46,794 nucleotides of DNA from Mycobacterium sp. ST-F2. GTDB taxonomy: Bacteria; Actinomycetota; Actinomycetes; Mycobacteriales; Mycobacteriaceae. Of this stretch, positions 21,258-29,508 are shown one piece after another. The position numbers and the translations under genes were made by a program. The stretch spans positions 1-46,794 of the forward strand of contig NZ_JMHT01000033.1 in NCBI RefSeq assembly GCF_001905655.1, read 5' to 3'. The notes beneath the pieces are model-generated. The model was not told the origin of the DNA. It was given only the letters and a program-made list of their open reading frames with translations, and did no database searches. Positions within the stretch are counted from its first letter, which is position 1. The number at the start of each line of letters is the position of its first letter.

Positions 21258-21926
21258 GTGCCACCCAAGTCAATAGCGATGAAGTCGACCCGGACGTATC
21301 AGTCCGCGCTCCGCCGTGAGCAGGCCGAGGCAACCAGAAACCGCATTCTGCAGACGGCCGCCGAGCTGTTCGCTGCCGACGGTTATGCCCGCACCACCTT
21401 GGCAGCTATTGCGGCCGCGGCAGGAGTCTCGGCGGAAACCGTTCAGGGACAAGGACCCAAGGCGGCGCTGCTGATCGCCGCCATTGAATACGCGGCGGTG
21501 GGCGCGGTCGGTGAAGACAATGTGCTGAACCTCGACATCGGCCGCGCGTTGGTCGCCATCGACGACCCGGCGCACGCGCTGGACGCCCTCGTTGCGGGGG
21601 TGGTTGATCTCAACGGGCGTGTCGCGCGCCTGCATCTGGCGCTGATCGGCGGAGCCAATTCAGAGCCGAAGCTGCACGAGTATCTGGCGGAGTCGTTCGT
21701 CGGCATCACTGCGCAGGCGCGCCGGATCCTCGGGGTCTACCGTGAGCGTGGCTGGCTCCGCGATGACGTTTCGTTCGACGAGATCGTGGAAACGATGACG
21801 GTCCTGGTCAGCGTCGAGACGTACCTCCACATCACCGACCGCGGCGGCCGCAGTGTCGACCATTACCGGCGATGGCTGCGCCGTATGCTTGCGAACACGG
21901 TATTCGTTGTGCCGCAGGGGAACTGA
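21258..21926 (+). CDS. TetR-family transcriptional regulator
   Basis: This 222-residue regulator probably controls the divergent glycosyltransferase gene and itself. The DNA-binding domain covers about residues 20-65 (RILQTAAELFAADGYARTTL, then AAIAAAAGVSAETVQGQGPK). The recognition helix departs from the common TLYxxF form. The rest is an all-helical ligand domain of unknown specificity. The start is GTG at 21258; ATG at 21279 is a possible alternative. Its stop (21924-21926) directly abuts the stop of the convergent DUF6285 gene with no base between them. Confidence 0.8.
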   Translation: MPPKSIAMKSTRTYQSALRREQAEATRNRILQTAAELFAADGYARTTLAAIAAAAGVSAETVQGQGPKAALLIAAIEYAAVGAVGEDNVLNLDIGRALVAIDDPAHALDALVAGVVDLNGRVARLHLALIGGANSEPKLHEYLAESFVGITAQARRILGVYRERGWLRDDVSFDEIVETMTVLVSVETYLHITDRGGRSVDHYRRWLRRMLANTVFVVPQGN

Positions 21927-22268
21927 CTACTCCTGCTCGTAGCCCGGGTGGGCCACGTCGAGCCGGTGCCGCACGAGGTTCCGCAGCACGGATTCGAGCT
22001 CAGGGCTGCGGTGGTCGAAGTCACCGTGGCGAATGGCTGTGGCGAGTTGCTGCTCGTCGGCGAAGCCCAACAGGCTGGGTTCCGCACTGTCCTGTCGCAG
22101 TTCCCGTTCGACGATCCGCAACGCGTTGGCAGCGACGCGGGCATGGAAGTTGACGGCGCCGGCGTCGGCGAGCCGACTATTTGGTCCAGTGGCGTCGCGT
22201 ACTTCTTTCTCCAGGAACTCGGCCACCGCAGCGACCAATTCTGCGGCGGTGGGACGGTAGTGGCTCAT
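21927..22268 (-). CDS. DUF6285 protein (LvaB-like kinase partner)
   Basis: This 113-residue soluble protein is mostly helical, with the segments MSHYRPTAAELVAAVAEFLE and FHARVAANALRIVEREL. It matches my knowledge of the DUF6285 family, whose members sit beside APH-like kinases. In Pseudomonas levulinate breakdown the small protein LvaB is required by the 4-hydroxyacyl-CoA kinase LvaA. The ATG at 22268 overlaps the kinase stop by four bases, so equal production is likely. I infer the same partner role here. It is the last gene of the eight-gene operon. Confidence 0.7.
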   Translation of the reverse strand: MSHYRPTAAELVAAVAEFLEKEVRDATGPNSRLADAGAVNFHARVAANALRIVERELRQDSAEPSLLGFADEQQLATAIRHGDFDHRSPELESVLRNLVRHRLDVAHPGYEQE

Positions 22269-23236
22269 CGCGCCTCCAACAGGCCGAGCAGGTCCCATTC
22301 GGTTTCGCACACCCGGCGGCCGATGGTCGCGAGCTCCACAGACCGGGTCTGTCCCGAGAGGTGGCGCTCGGCCTGGTACCGGCAGATGATGCCCCAGCGC
22401 AAGGTCGCCGACACCAGCCACCAATGAAAGGTCTTGCGGTCCACGGTGATCGCGCCGGCGCGCTCATAGGCGGCGAGAAAGTCTTCGATGCTGCCGAGGC
22501 CGCCCGCGTCCAGCGCGCGTGGCGCACCGAAGCGCCAGGCCCGAACGCAGAACCAGGCCAGGTCCTCGACGCGCGAGCCGAGGTGGGTGAGCTCCCAATC
22601 CAGCACCGCCGCCAGTCGGCTGCCGTCGACGATCAGGTTGCCCATCCGGAAGTCGCCGTGCACCAGCACCGGATCACCGACGTCCGCCGGCTGATTACGC
22701 TCCAACCAGCGGAACGCCCATTCGAAAGTGGCTGTGGTGTCGCCGATCTCATCGAGCTCGCGTCGCCACGAGTCCAGCTGGTCCTCACTCGACAATCCGA
22801 TGCCGGTGGGATCGGCGCGGTGGATGGAAGCCAGAGCTTCGGCGCATTGCTGGAGAAGAGTGGCCCGGCCCAAGTCGTCGAGTGCCCGCTGAATCTTGCG
22901 GACGATGGTCTCGCCGGCCACGAAATCACACACCAGGAACGGATTGCCCAGGGCCTCAGCCGAATTGCTGGCGGCCAGCACCTGCGGAACCGGAGCGCCT
23001 GCGGCAGCGGCCCGGGACAGCGCGGCGGCCTCCAGTTCCATTCCGGCGTGGATCTCGTCGGGCGGCCCGACCCGCAGAATCAGCCGGCGGGAGCCGGTGG
23101 CGGTGGTCGCCGAGAACGCCCATGTCGCGCGGCTGGCCCCGCCGGTCAGCTCCCGCAGGTTCTCGACATCGACGTCACCGAGGCTGGGTTTGAGCGCCGC
23201 GGCGAGCGCTCGGGCCAATTCTGGGGCGTCGATCAC
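22265..23236 (-). CDS. APH-like phosphotransferase (LvaA / ACAD10-11 kinase-domain type)
   Basis: This 323-residue kinase-fold enzyme is related to aminoglycoside phosphotransferases but probably acts on a hydroxyacyl-CoA. The ATP-site motifs are intact: a glycine-rich LTGGASRATW near residue 30, the catalytic loop VHGDFRMGN (D195) and the metal-binding LDWE (D213). In vertebrate ACAD10/11 and the bacterial LvaA-LvaC pair, such a kinase phosphorylates a 4-hydroxyacyl-CoA so that a partner acyl-CoA dehydrogenase can eliminate the phosphate. Its overlaps with the acyl-CoA dehydrogenase and DUF6285 genes support that role. Antibiotic resistance is unlikely given the context. The substrate is inferred. 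Confidence 0.8.
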   Translation of the reverse strand: MIDAPELARALAAALKPSLGDVDVENLRELTGGASRATWAFSATTATGSRRLILRVGPPDEIHAGMELEAAALSRAAAAGAPVPQVLAASNSAEALGNPFLVCDFVAGETIVRKIQRALDDLGRATLLQQCAEALASIHRADPTGIGLSSEDQLDSWRRELDEIGDTTATFEWAFRWLERNQPADVGDPVLVHGDFRMGNLIVDGSRLAAVLDWELTHLGSRVEDLAWFCVRAWRFGAPRALDAGGLGSIEDFLAAYERAGAITVDRKTFHWWLVSATLRWGIICRYQAERHLSGQTRSVELATIGRRVCETEWDLLGLLEAR

Positions 23237-24471
23237 TTGCGCCCGAACTTCAGCATCCGTTGCGCCACCCGGCGAATCTGAATCTCCTCGGCGCCTTCGG
23301 TGATCCGGTAGCGGCGGTGGTGCCGGTAGATGTGCTCGAACGGTTCGTGCCGGCTGTAACCGATGCCGCCGTGGATTTGCATGGCCCGGTCCGCAGCCTC
23401 ACACACCAACCGGTTGGCGCGGTAGTTGGCCATCGACACCTTGTCGGAGACCTCCATGTGGTGGTCGCGATCCAAATGCCAGGCGGCGTAATACACCAGC
23501 AGCCGGACCATCTGGGCCTCGGTCTGCAGCTCGGCCAGCGGCCACTGCACGGCCTGGTTCACCGCAAGCGGCTTGCCGAACACCACGCGCTCGCCGGCGT
23601 ACTGCGCGGCACGGTCGATGCAGTACTGCGCGGCGCCCAGACTGCTGGCGGCCTGCCGAATGCGGTTCTCGTGCAGGAACGTCTGGCCGACCTCCAAGCC
23701 GTGGTCCACCTCGCCGAGCACCGCATCATCCGGAACCCGAACATCTTTCAGCTCGACCTCGCCGTGATCGCTCGGCATGTTGAACGTCCACCAGTAGTAG
23801 GGGACGGTGAATCCCGGGGCGTCGGTGGGGACCAGGAACGCCGTGATGCCGACCGCTTGACCGGGCTCACCCGAGGTGCGGGCGAAAATCAGGTCGTGGG
23901 TCGCGCGGTGCACTCCCGTGTTCCAGCGTTTGCGGCCGTTGATGATCCAGCCGTCTCCGTCCCGGACCGCGGTGGTCTCCAGCCAGGTGGCGTCACTGCC
24001 ATGATCGGGTTCGGTGAGCCCGAACGCCATGGACTGCTCACCGGTGATCATGGCCTCGACCCACTCGGCTTGCTGTGTCGCGGTGCCGAACCGGCTCATC
24101 ATGATGACCTGCGGGAAGTTCCCGACGATCGACGACTCGTCCTGCAGGTCGTTGTGCAGCCCGAGGCCCTTGTTTGCCAGGTGTTCCCGGATGACGGCCA
24201 TGTCCAGGTTGGTGCCGTCGCGGCCGCCGAACTCACTGGGCAGGCCGTACCGCAGCCAACCCGCGGCGTCGGCGCGGCGGCGCATCTCGTCGAGCAGGTC
24301 CTCCCATGCCCTGGTGGGCACACCGCCGTTCTCCAGGTCGGTGCGGGCGAATTCGCGACGTCGGTCGAAGTACTGCAGGTTCTCCCGTTCCAGTGGCTTG
24401 ATCTCTGCCTCGATGAAGGCGTCCATCTCGGCCAACAGGCCCGGAAGATGTTCCGGTACAGCGAAATCCAC
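23233..24471 (-). CDS. Acyl-CoA dehydrogenase family protein (LvaC-like by context)
   Basis: This is a 412-residue FAD enzyme of the acyl-CoA dehydrogenase fold. FAD-binding elements are MAFGLTEPDHGSDATWLETT and the C-terminal QIHGGIGYSRHEPFEHIYR. A Glu is kept at the medium-chain dehydrogenase base position (ITEGAEEIQI). The open reading frame is intact. Alone it could be an ordinary beta-oxidation enzyme. Next to the APH-like kinase and DUF6285 gene it resembles LvaC, which works on phosphorylated 4-hydroxyacyl-CoA to shift the oxygen to C3. It overlaps the kinase gene by four bases and starts 18 bp after the TetR stop. Confidence 0.8.
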   Translation of the reverse strand: MDFAVPEHLPGLLAEMDAFIEAEIKPLERENLQYFDRRREFARTDLENGGVPTRAWEDLLDEMRRRADAAGWLRYGLPSEFGGRDGTNLDMAVIREHLANKGLGLHNDLQDESSIVGNFPQVIMMSRFGTATQQAEWVEAMITGEQSMAFGLTEPDHGSDATWLETTAVRDGDGWIINGRKRWNTGVHRATHDLIFARTSGEPGQAVGITAFLVPTDAPGFTVPYYWWTFNMPSDHGEVELKDVRVPDDAVLGEVDHGLEVGQTFLHENRIRQAASSLGAAQYCIDRAAQYAGERVVFGKPLAVNQAVQWPLAELQTEAQMVRLLVYYAAWHLDRDHHMEVSDKVSMANYRANRLVCEAADRAMQIHGGIGYSRHEPFEHIYRHHRRYRITEGAEEIQIRRVAQRMLKFGRK

Positions 24472-24489
24472 GGTGATCTCTACTTTCGG

Positions 24490-25101
24490 TCAGAAGCCGT
24501 ACAGGGTTTTCTTCCAGATTGTCGACAATGTGGCAATGGCGTCCTCATCGCTGATCTGCAGCCCGGAGCCCGGGTTGCCGACCACCACGACGGTGAAGTT
24601 CTCGAACAGCAGCGAAATCGCCGCGGCGATGTGTTCGGGATTGAGGCCCTGCGCGTAGCCCTGGTCTGCGGCGTGGCGCACCGAGTCGGCGACCATGTCC
24701 ATGCCGAATCGGCGGAATTCGTTCTGCACCTTGGCGAATCGGGGCTGCGTGGCACCCAGCTGGGCGACGGCGATCATGATGCCGATGTTCTGCTTGAAGA
24801 GGTTCCAGTACCCCGTCACGACGGTGGTGAAGTACTCGGTGTCCTCGGGGGACTCCGGTAGCGGCACACTCATGCCCGACGGGGTGACGATGTCGTGCAG
24901 GAACGACTCGGCCAGCGCGGCCAGCAGGTCTTCCTTGTCGTCGAAGTAGCGGTAGAACACCGCCGACGACTTGCCTGCGGCCGAGGTGATGTCGGCGAGT
25001 GTCGTGCCATGAAAACCGCGCTCGGCGAACAGTTTCCGCGCGGCCAGTGCGATGGCCTCGCGGGTCTGGCGGCCCTTGGCGGTCAGGATGTCGGCAGGCA
25101 T
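24490..25101 (-). CDS. TetR-family regulator inside the catabolic operon
   Basis: This 203-residue regulator has its helix-turn-helix near residues 30-55 (TLADITSAAGKSSAVFYRYF). The rest is a helical ligand-binding domain. It is embedded between the HMG-CoA-lyase-like and acyl-CoA dehydrogenase genes, two bases after the former's stop, so it is made with the pathway enzymes. The best candidate operator is the interleaved palindrome at 29509-29534 upstream of the first gene. That arrangement would give negative autoregulation, with release by a pathway CoA-ester or acid. The inducer is unknown. Confidence 0.85.
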   Translation of the reverse strand: MPADILTAKGRQTREAIALAARKLFAERGFHGTTLADITSAAGKSSAVFYRYFDDKEDLLAALAESFLHDIVTPSGMSVPLPESPEDTEYFTTVVTGYWNLFKQNIGIMIAVAQLGATQPRFAKVQNEFRRFGMDMVADSVRHAADQGYAQGLNPEHIAAAISLLFENFTVVVVGNPGSGLQISDEDAIATLSTIWKKTLYGF

Positions 25102-25103
25102 GC

Positions 25104-26009
25104 TCAGCCGAGCAGCCGGTCGCCGGCACGCAGGAGTGCGCTGGGCAGTTCGTGGCCGACGACGCGCTGTGCCACTGCGGCCGCCTCGATGGCCAGGTCC
25201 AGGCTGATGCCGGTCTCGATGCCGCTGTCCCGCAACAGGTAGACCAGATCCTCGGTGGCGATGTTGCCGGTGGCGCCCGGTGCGAATGGGCAGCCGCCCA
25301 GTCCGCCGACGGAGGCGTCGAGTCGGGTCACGCCGGCTTGCACCGCCGCGTACGCGCTGGCCAGGCCGGAGCCCCGGGTGTTGTGGAAATGGGCGCCGAG
25401 CGGCAGGTCGCCGATCACCGGCCGGACCCGCGTGATCAGATCGGTGACGCGCCGTGGGGTGGTGGTCCCGATGGTGTCGGCGATGGCGACCCGATCTGCC
25501 CCGAATTCCCCTGCTGCTGCCGCGATTTCGATCACCCGCCCTGGGTCGGTCGGCCCGTCGAACGGGCAGTCCCAGGCAGTGGCGATGATGACCTCGGCAC
25601 TCGCGCCGCTGTCGTGGGCCAGACCGACGATGTCGGCGATCAGTGCCGTGGAGTCAGCCGTCGACCGTCCGACGTTCGCCTGGCTGTGGCTGTCGGCGGC
25701 GGACACGACGTATTCGAGGGACCGCATGCCGGCGGCCAGCGCGCGGCCCGCCCCACCCGGCCCGGCCACCAGTGCCGAGAATTCGATATCCGGAAATGTG
25801 GCCAGTGCCGCAGCCACCTCGGGAGCGTCGGCCAGCGCGGGCACCTTCGACGGCGACACGAAGGCCGTCGCCTCGACTTCCCGCACGCCGGTGGCGACGA
25901 TGGCTTCGAGCAGTTCGAGCTTGGCGGACAACGGGATCGGGTCTTCGAGCTGAAGGCCGTCGCGCAGGCAGACCTCACGGATGGTGACGTAGGTGGGGAG
26001 GTCGGTCAC
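25104..26009 (-). CDS. Hydroxymethylglutaryl-CoA lyase family enzyme
   Basis: This 301-residue TIM-barrel lyase of the HMG-CoA lyase type cleaves a 3-hydroxyacyl-CoA by a retro-Claisen step, classically giving acetyl-CoA and acetoacetate. The catalytic elements are present: IREVCLRDGLQ near residue 10, the metal-binding HFHNTRGSGLAS, and the active-site Cys loop VGGLGGCPFAPGATGN. All expected residues are kept, so it should be active. It overlaps the CoA-transferase stop by four bases. Because the operon also holds a possible 4-to-3 hydroxyl-shifting module, its substrate may be a branched 3-hydroxyacyl-CoA made by that module rather than HMG-CoA of leucine breakdown. Confidence 0.85.
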   Translation of the reverse strand: MTDLPTYVTIREVCLRDGLQLEDPIPLSAKLELLEAIVATGVREVEATAFVSPSKVPALADAPEVAAALATFPDIEFSALVAGPGGAGRALAAGMRSLEYVVSAADSHSQANVGRSTADSTALIADIVGLAHDSGASAEVIIATAWDCPFDGPTDPGRVIEIAAAAGEFGADRVAIADTIGTTTPRRVTDLITRVRPVIGDLPLGAHFHNTRGSGLASAYAAVQAGVTRLDASVGGLGGCPFAPGATGNIATEDLVYLLRDSGIETGISLDLAIEAAAVAQRVVGHELPSALLRAGDRLLG

Positions 26010-27211
26010 AACACGCCCTCCTCGCGCAGCGCCGCCAACTGCGCGGCGTCGAGACCGAGGAGCCTGCCGTACACCTCGTTGTTGTCCTGGCCCGGCCGCG
26101 CCGACCCACCGTTGCGGATGGTGCCCGGGGTCTCCGACAGCACCGGAACGACGCCGGGACCCTTCACGTTGCGCTGCACCCGCTCGTCCCAGTGGTCGGC
26201 AATCATGTTGCGTGCCTGCAACTGCGGGTCCTGCACCACCTCGGCGACGGTGTTGATGGGCCCGCTGATCACCCCGGCATCCGACAATGTGGCGATGATG
26301 TCCTGGGGCTCACGCTGCGCGGCCCAGTCGCCGATGAGCTTGTCGAGCTCGTCCTGGTTGCGGCCGCGCGACAGATGGTCGACGAACCGCTCGTCGGTCG
26401 CCAGCTCGGGGCGGCCCATGGCCTGGCACAGCCGCCGGAACACGGTGTCCTGGTTGGCCGCGATCACCACCCAGCTGCCGTTTGCGCTCTGATAGATGTT
26501 CGACGGCGCGATGCCTTCCAGCCGAGTGCCGGACGGCCCGCGGACCACACCGCCGACGTCGTAGTCGGGAATCGTGGATTCCTGGATGGCCAAACAACTT
26601 TCGGTGAGTGCCGTATCCACGACCTGACCCTCACCCGTGACACTGCGCCGGTACAGCGCGGCCAGTGCACCTTGCGCGGCGAACATCCCGGCAAGGCTGT
26701 CGCCCAACGACAGGGCCAGCCGCGGGGGAGGACCGCCCGGGAAGCCGTTCATGTGCCGGAGCCCGCTGGCGGCCTCGGCGACCGACGCGTAGCCGGCCTT
26801 CCCGGCGTCCGGCCCGGTCTGCCCGTAGCCCGACACTCGCACCAGGATGATGCCCCGATTACGTTCGCGCAGAACGTCGTAGCCCAGGTTCCACTTCTCC
26901 AGGGTGCCCGGCCGGAAGTTCTCCACGATCACATCGGACTGCTCGACCAGATCGAGGAACAGCTCCCGTCCGCGTTCGGTGCGCAGGTCGAGCGTTACGG
27001 CTTTCTTGTTGCGCGCGTGGACCGTCCAGAAGAACCGGTGCCCGTCGAGTTCGGCCTGACCCCACGTCCGCAGCGGATCGGGGGACGACGGCAACTCGAT
27101 CTTGAGCACCTCGGCGCCCATGTCGCCCAGCAGCCGCCCAGCGAACGGCCCCGAGATCAGGGTGCCGAGTTCGAGGACTCTGATGCCGTCGAGAGCACCG
27201 GTAGCGCTCAT
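26006..27211 (-). CDS. Class III CoA transferase (CaiB/BaiF family)
   Basis: This 401-residue enzyme moves CoA between carboxylic acids, activating the pathway acid without ATP. The family N-terminus LDGIRVLELGTLISGPFAGR and MGAEVLKIELP are present. The catalytic aspartate is D171 in LSLGDSLAGMFAAQGAL. The ATG at 27211 overlaps the alpha/beta-hydrolase stop by four bases and is preferred over an upstream in-frame start. No acyl-CoA ligase lies in the operon, so this is the likely CoA-loading step. The CoA donor is unknown. Confidence 0.85.
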   Translation of the reverse strand: MSATGALDGIRVLELGTLISGPFAGRLLGDMGAEVLKIELPSSPDPLRTWGQAELDGHRFFWTVHARNKKAVTLDLRTERGRELFLDLVEQSDVIVENFRPGTLEKWNLGYDVLRERNRGIILVRVSGYGQTGPDAGKAGYASVAEAASGLRHMNGFPGGPPPRLALSLGDSLAGMFAAQGALAALYRRSVTGEGQVVDTALTESCLAIQESTIPDYDVGGVVRGPSGTRLEGIAPSNIYQSANGSWVVIAANQDTVFRRLCQAMGRPELATDERFVDHLSRGRNQDELDKLIGDWAAQREPQDIIATLSDAGVISGPINTVAEVVQDPQLQARNMIADHWDERVQRNVKGPGVVPVLSETPGTIRNGGSARPGQDNNEVYGRLLGLDAAQLAALREEGVL

Positions 27212-28395
27212 GCGGAGAATCCCTGCCGGTGCAGCCAATCGGTGCAGATGCCGACTGCCTGACGCAGGGTGCCGCGCTGATCCGGGCCGGAGTAGTAGTG
27301 GTTGGCGCCGGGAATCTCGTGCATCTCCTTGTCCGGATGCCCGATGGCCTCGTACAGCCGCCGCGTGTGGCTGGGGGTGCAGGCGTCGTCGGCGAGGTTG
27401 CCGATCACCAGCGTCGGCACCGCGATGTCCGGACCCGCCTTGACGGCGTCACCGTTGGCGTCGTCGTAACTCCACTGCGACAGCCAGCTGCGCAACGTAC
27501 AGAATCGGGCGAGGCCGACGGGGCTCATGTTCACCACTCGAGGATCCCCCAGATAGCACTGTCCCGGGGTGCGTTCGTTGGGATCGACCGTTGGATCGAG
27601 CCAGCGCGGGTCGGCCATGGTGCCGTGGACGACGAACGCGAACTCGTCATCGGGTCGTCCCGCTGCCTTGAGTTCCGCGAGTTTATCCTTGACCCACTTG
27701 GTGATTCGCCGGTTTCGGGCGACCTGCGCGTCGTGGTACCGCTGCAGGAACTCCGGGGTATAGGGCGGCTGGTTCGGGTTGTCCGGGTTGTAGAGATCGA
27801 GTTCCGGATCGCGCTGTGACGGGTCGTTCTCGTCGAGGATCGACGCGTCCATCCACTCGGTCATGGTCCCGTGGCGACTGATGTGGGCGGCCAGCAGCAT
27901 CAGACCGTCCGCCGGGATCAGGCCCAGCTTGGTCAGATCCGGCCCGTCGCCGGACGGGCTCGCCGTGACGGTCGGGTGCTGAGCCTGCTGCTGGTAGAAC
28001 ACCGACAACGACCCGCCGCCGCTCCACCCGGCCAGCACCACCTTGTCGTAGCCCAGCCGGTTCTTGGCGTCCTTGATGCACTCACCGAGGTCCTCGACCA
28101 CCTTCTCCATCAGCAACGCCGAGTCGGTGCCGCGGAACCGGCTGTTGCAGTAGATGACGTGATGGCCGGCGCGCGCCAGGGCGTTGATCATCGGCAGATA
28201 CGCACCGCCGCCGATGGGGTGCATGAACACCAGGACGGTGTCGCTCGGTTTGGCCTTCGGTTTCAGCAGATAGCTCTCCAGCACCACGAGTTCGGCGACG
28301 CCGCCGTACACGTCGCGGACCGCCGAGTTGTTCTGGTAGGCAACCAGATACGGAATGCGGTCGTAGTTGTGCTTCAGGGGTGCTTCGGTGGTCAT
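27208..28395 (-). CDS. Alpha/beta-hydrolase family protein
   Basis: This 395-residue hydrolase has a complete visible catalytic set: oxyanion segment HPIGGGAYLP (about residues 59-68), nucleophile S125 in LAGWSGGGS, Asp near 336 in GNLADDACTPSH and H366 in IPGANHYYSG. A long insertion (about residues 140-300) forms a lid rich in charged residues and is unlike a simple esterase. It may cleave a C-C bond or an ester/lactone in the product of the upstream dioxygenase, but the sequence does not say which. It begins one base into the dioxygenase stop (TGATG), so the two are translated together. Confidence 0.75.
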   Translation of the reverse strand: MTTEAPLKHNYDRIPYLVAYQNNSAVRDVYGGVAELVVLESYLLKPKAKPSDTVLVFMHPIGGGAYLPMINALARAGHHVIYCNSRFRGTDSALLMEKVVEDLGECIKDAKNRLGYDKVVLAGWSGGGSLSVFYQQQAQHPTVTASPSGDGPDLTKLGLIPADGLMLLAAHISRHGTMTEWMDASILDENDPSQRDPELDLYNPDNPNQPPYTPEFLQRYHDAQVARNRRITKWVKDKLAELKAAGRPDDEFAFVVHGTMADPRWLDPTVDPNERTPGQCYLGDPRVVNMSPVGLARFCTLRSWLSQWSYDDANGDAVKAGPDIAVPTLVIGNLADDACTPSHTRRLYEAIGHPDKEMHEIPGANHYYSGPDQRGTLRQAVGICTDWLHRQGFSA

Positions 28396-29486
28396 CAGTG
28401 TTGCCCCAGGTCATTGGCGAGGATTTCGGCGGATGGTGTGAGACGTCGGCGGGTGTCGATGGCGATCACCGACCAGTCGACGCGGTCGTATTGGTCGAAC
28501 TTGCGACGGGCACGCTCCCGCGCGGCTTCCGGCGCGCCGTGGTGAACCCCTTGCGGCGCATGGGAAATCAGGCCGGGCGGCATCGGGATGCCGTACAGCG
28601 AGCCGGCGTGGAAGAACGCGATCTCGTCGTAGTCGACGTTGCGGTGGTACCAGGGGGTGCGCTCGGTGCCCGGCACGCTCTCGGCCGGCTTGGGCAGGAA
28701 GTTCATCACGTAGACCCCGGTCGCCTGCATGAACAGGTGCACCGTCGGCGGCAGGTGCACGCTCTCGGAGGTGATGACGGTGTAGTCCTCGATGTTGAAC
28801 GTGAACGGGAAGTTGTCGCCGCGCCACCCCTCTACATCGAGCGGATTGTGTTGGTAGAAAAGCGAAGTGGGGCCACCTTCGTGGTAGAGGCGCACCTCAT
28901 ATTCGTCACGACCGTCGTCGTCTATCGCCTCCGGTTCGGGGATGGTGACCTGCGCCGGATCGAACGGGAAGTGCCGTCCCAGTGTGCCGGCCGGCGGCAC
29001 CCGGAAGTCGTCGGTGGCCTGGATCATCAGCCAGGTGGACTCGTCATCCGGCACCTGCCGGAACGTGCAGGCCTTCGGGATGTAGACCCAGTCACCCTCG
29101 CGGTAGCGCAGCGGCCCGAACTCAGTCTCCAGCAGTCCGGAACCCTTGTGTACGAACAGGAGTAGATCGCCGTCGACGTACCGGACGAAGAACGGCATCT
29201 CCACATTCCGCCGGCTGAGCAGCACCTGGCAGTCGGCGTTGGAGAACAGGAGCAGGGGAGCGCCTGCCGCGTCGGTCGCATCCGGCGGCTTCAGCTCGGA
29301 CGACAGCACGTCTGTCGGCCGCAGCGGGCCGACGGTCCGGTAGGCGGTCGGGTCGTTGCGCCGGTACATGTTGGCGGTGCGGCCGACGAAGCCGCCGCGC
29401 CCGAGTTCGTCGTCCTTGAGGCCGTCCAGGTCGGCGTGAACCCGCTTGGGAGTCTTGCCTTTTCGCAGGTGGACGAACGATTCCAT
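28395..29486 (-). CDS. Homogentisate 1,2-dioxygenase-like cupin enzyme, short form
   Basis: This 363-residue protein of the homogentisate dioxygenase fold is shorter than the roughly 430-440 residues of true homogentisate dioxygenases. The iron-site residues are conserved: H281 and E288 in YHRNVDYDEI, and a His in SHAPQGVHHGAPE (309-316). H250 in PTVHLFMQATG corresponds to the active-site base. It therefore probably is an Fe(II) ring- or C-C-cleaving dioxygenase, but none of the usual partners of homogentisate breakdown (maleylacetoacetate isomerase, fumarylacetoacetase) is nearby. It is the first gene of the operon and lies directly behind the proposed operator. The substrate is unknown; a hydroquinone- or gentisate-like acid is a reasonable guess. 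Confidence 0.75.
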   Translation of the reverse strand: MESFVHLRKGKTPKRVHADLDGLKDDELGRGGFVGRTANMYRRNDPTAYRTVGPLRPTDVLSSELKPPDATDAAGAPLLLFSNADCQVLLSRRNVEMPFFVRYVDGDLLLFVHKGSGLLETEFGPLRYREGDWVYIPKACTFRQVPDDESTWLMIQATDDFRVPPAGTLGRHFPFDPAQVTIPEPEAIDDDGRDEYEVRLYHEGGPTSLFYQHNPLDVEGWRGDNFPFTFNIEDYTVITSESVHLPPTVHLFMQATGVYVMNFLPKPAESVPGTERTPWYHRNVDYDEIAFFHAGSLYGIPMPPGLISHAPQGVHHGAPEAARERARRKFDQYDRVDWSVIAIDTRRRLTPSAEILANDLGQH

Positions 29487-29508
29487 GCTTGCTCCTGTAC
29501 GTGGCTGG

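Noticed and set aside
22265..23236. Aminoglycoside resistance by the APH-like kinase
   Set aside because: The protein is embedded in a catabolic operon beside an acyl-CoA dehydrogenase and DUF6285, the pattern of hydroxyacyl-CoA kinases.
27208..28395. Alpha/beta hydrolase as a polyhydroxyalkanoate or lipid esterase
   Set aside because: The long lid region and tight coupling to the dioxygenase argue for a pathway-specific role; there is no motif for PHA synthesis or depolymerisation.
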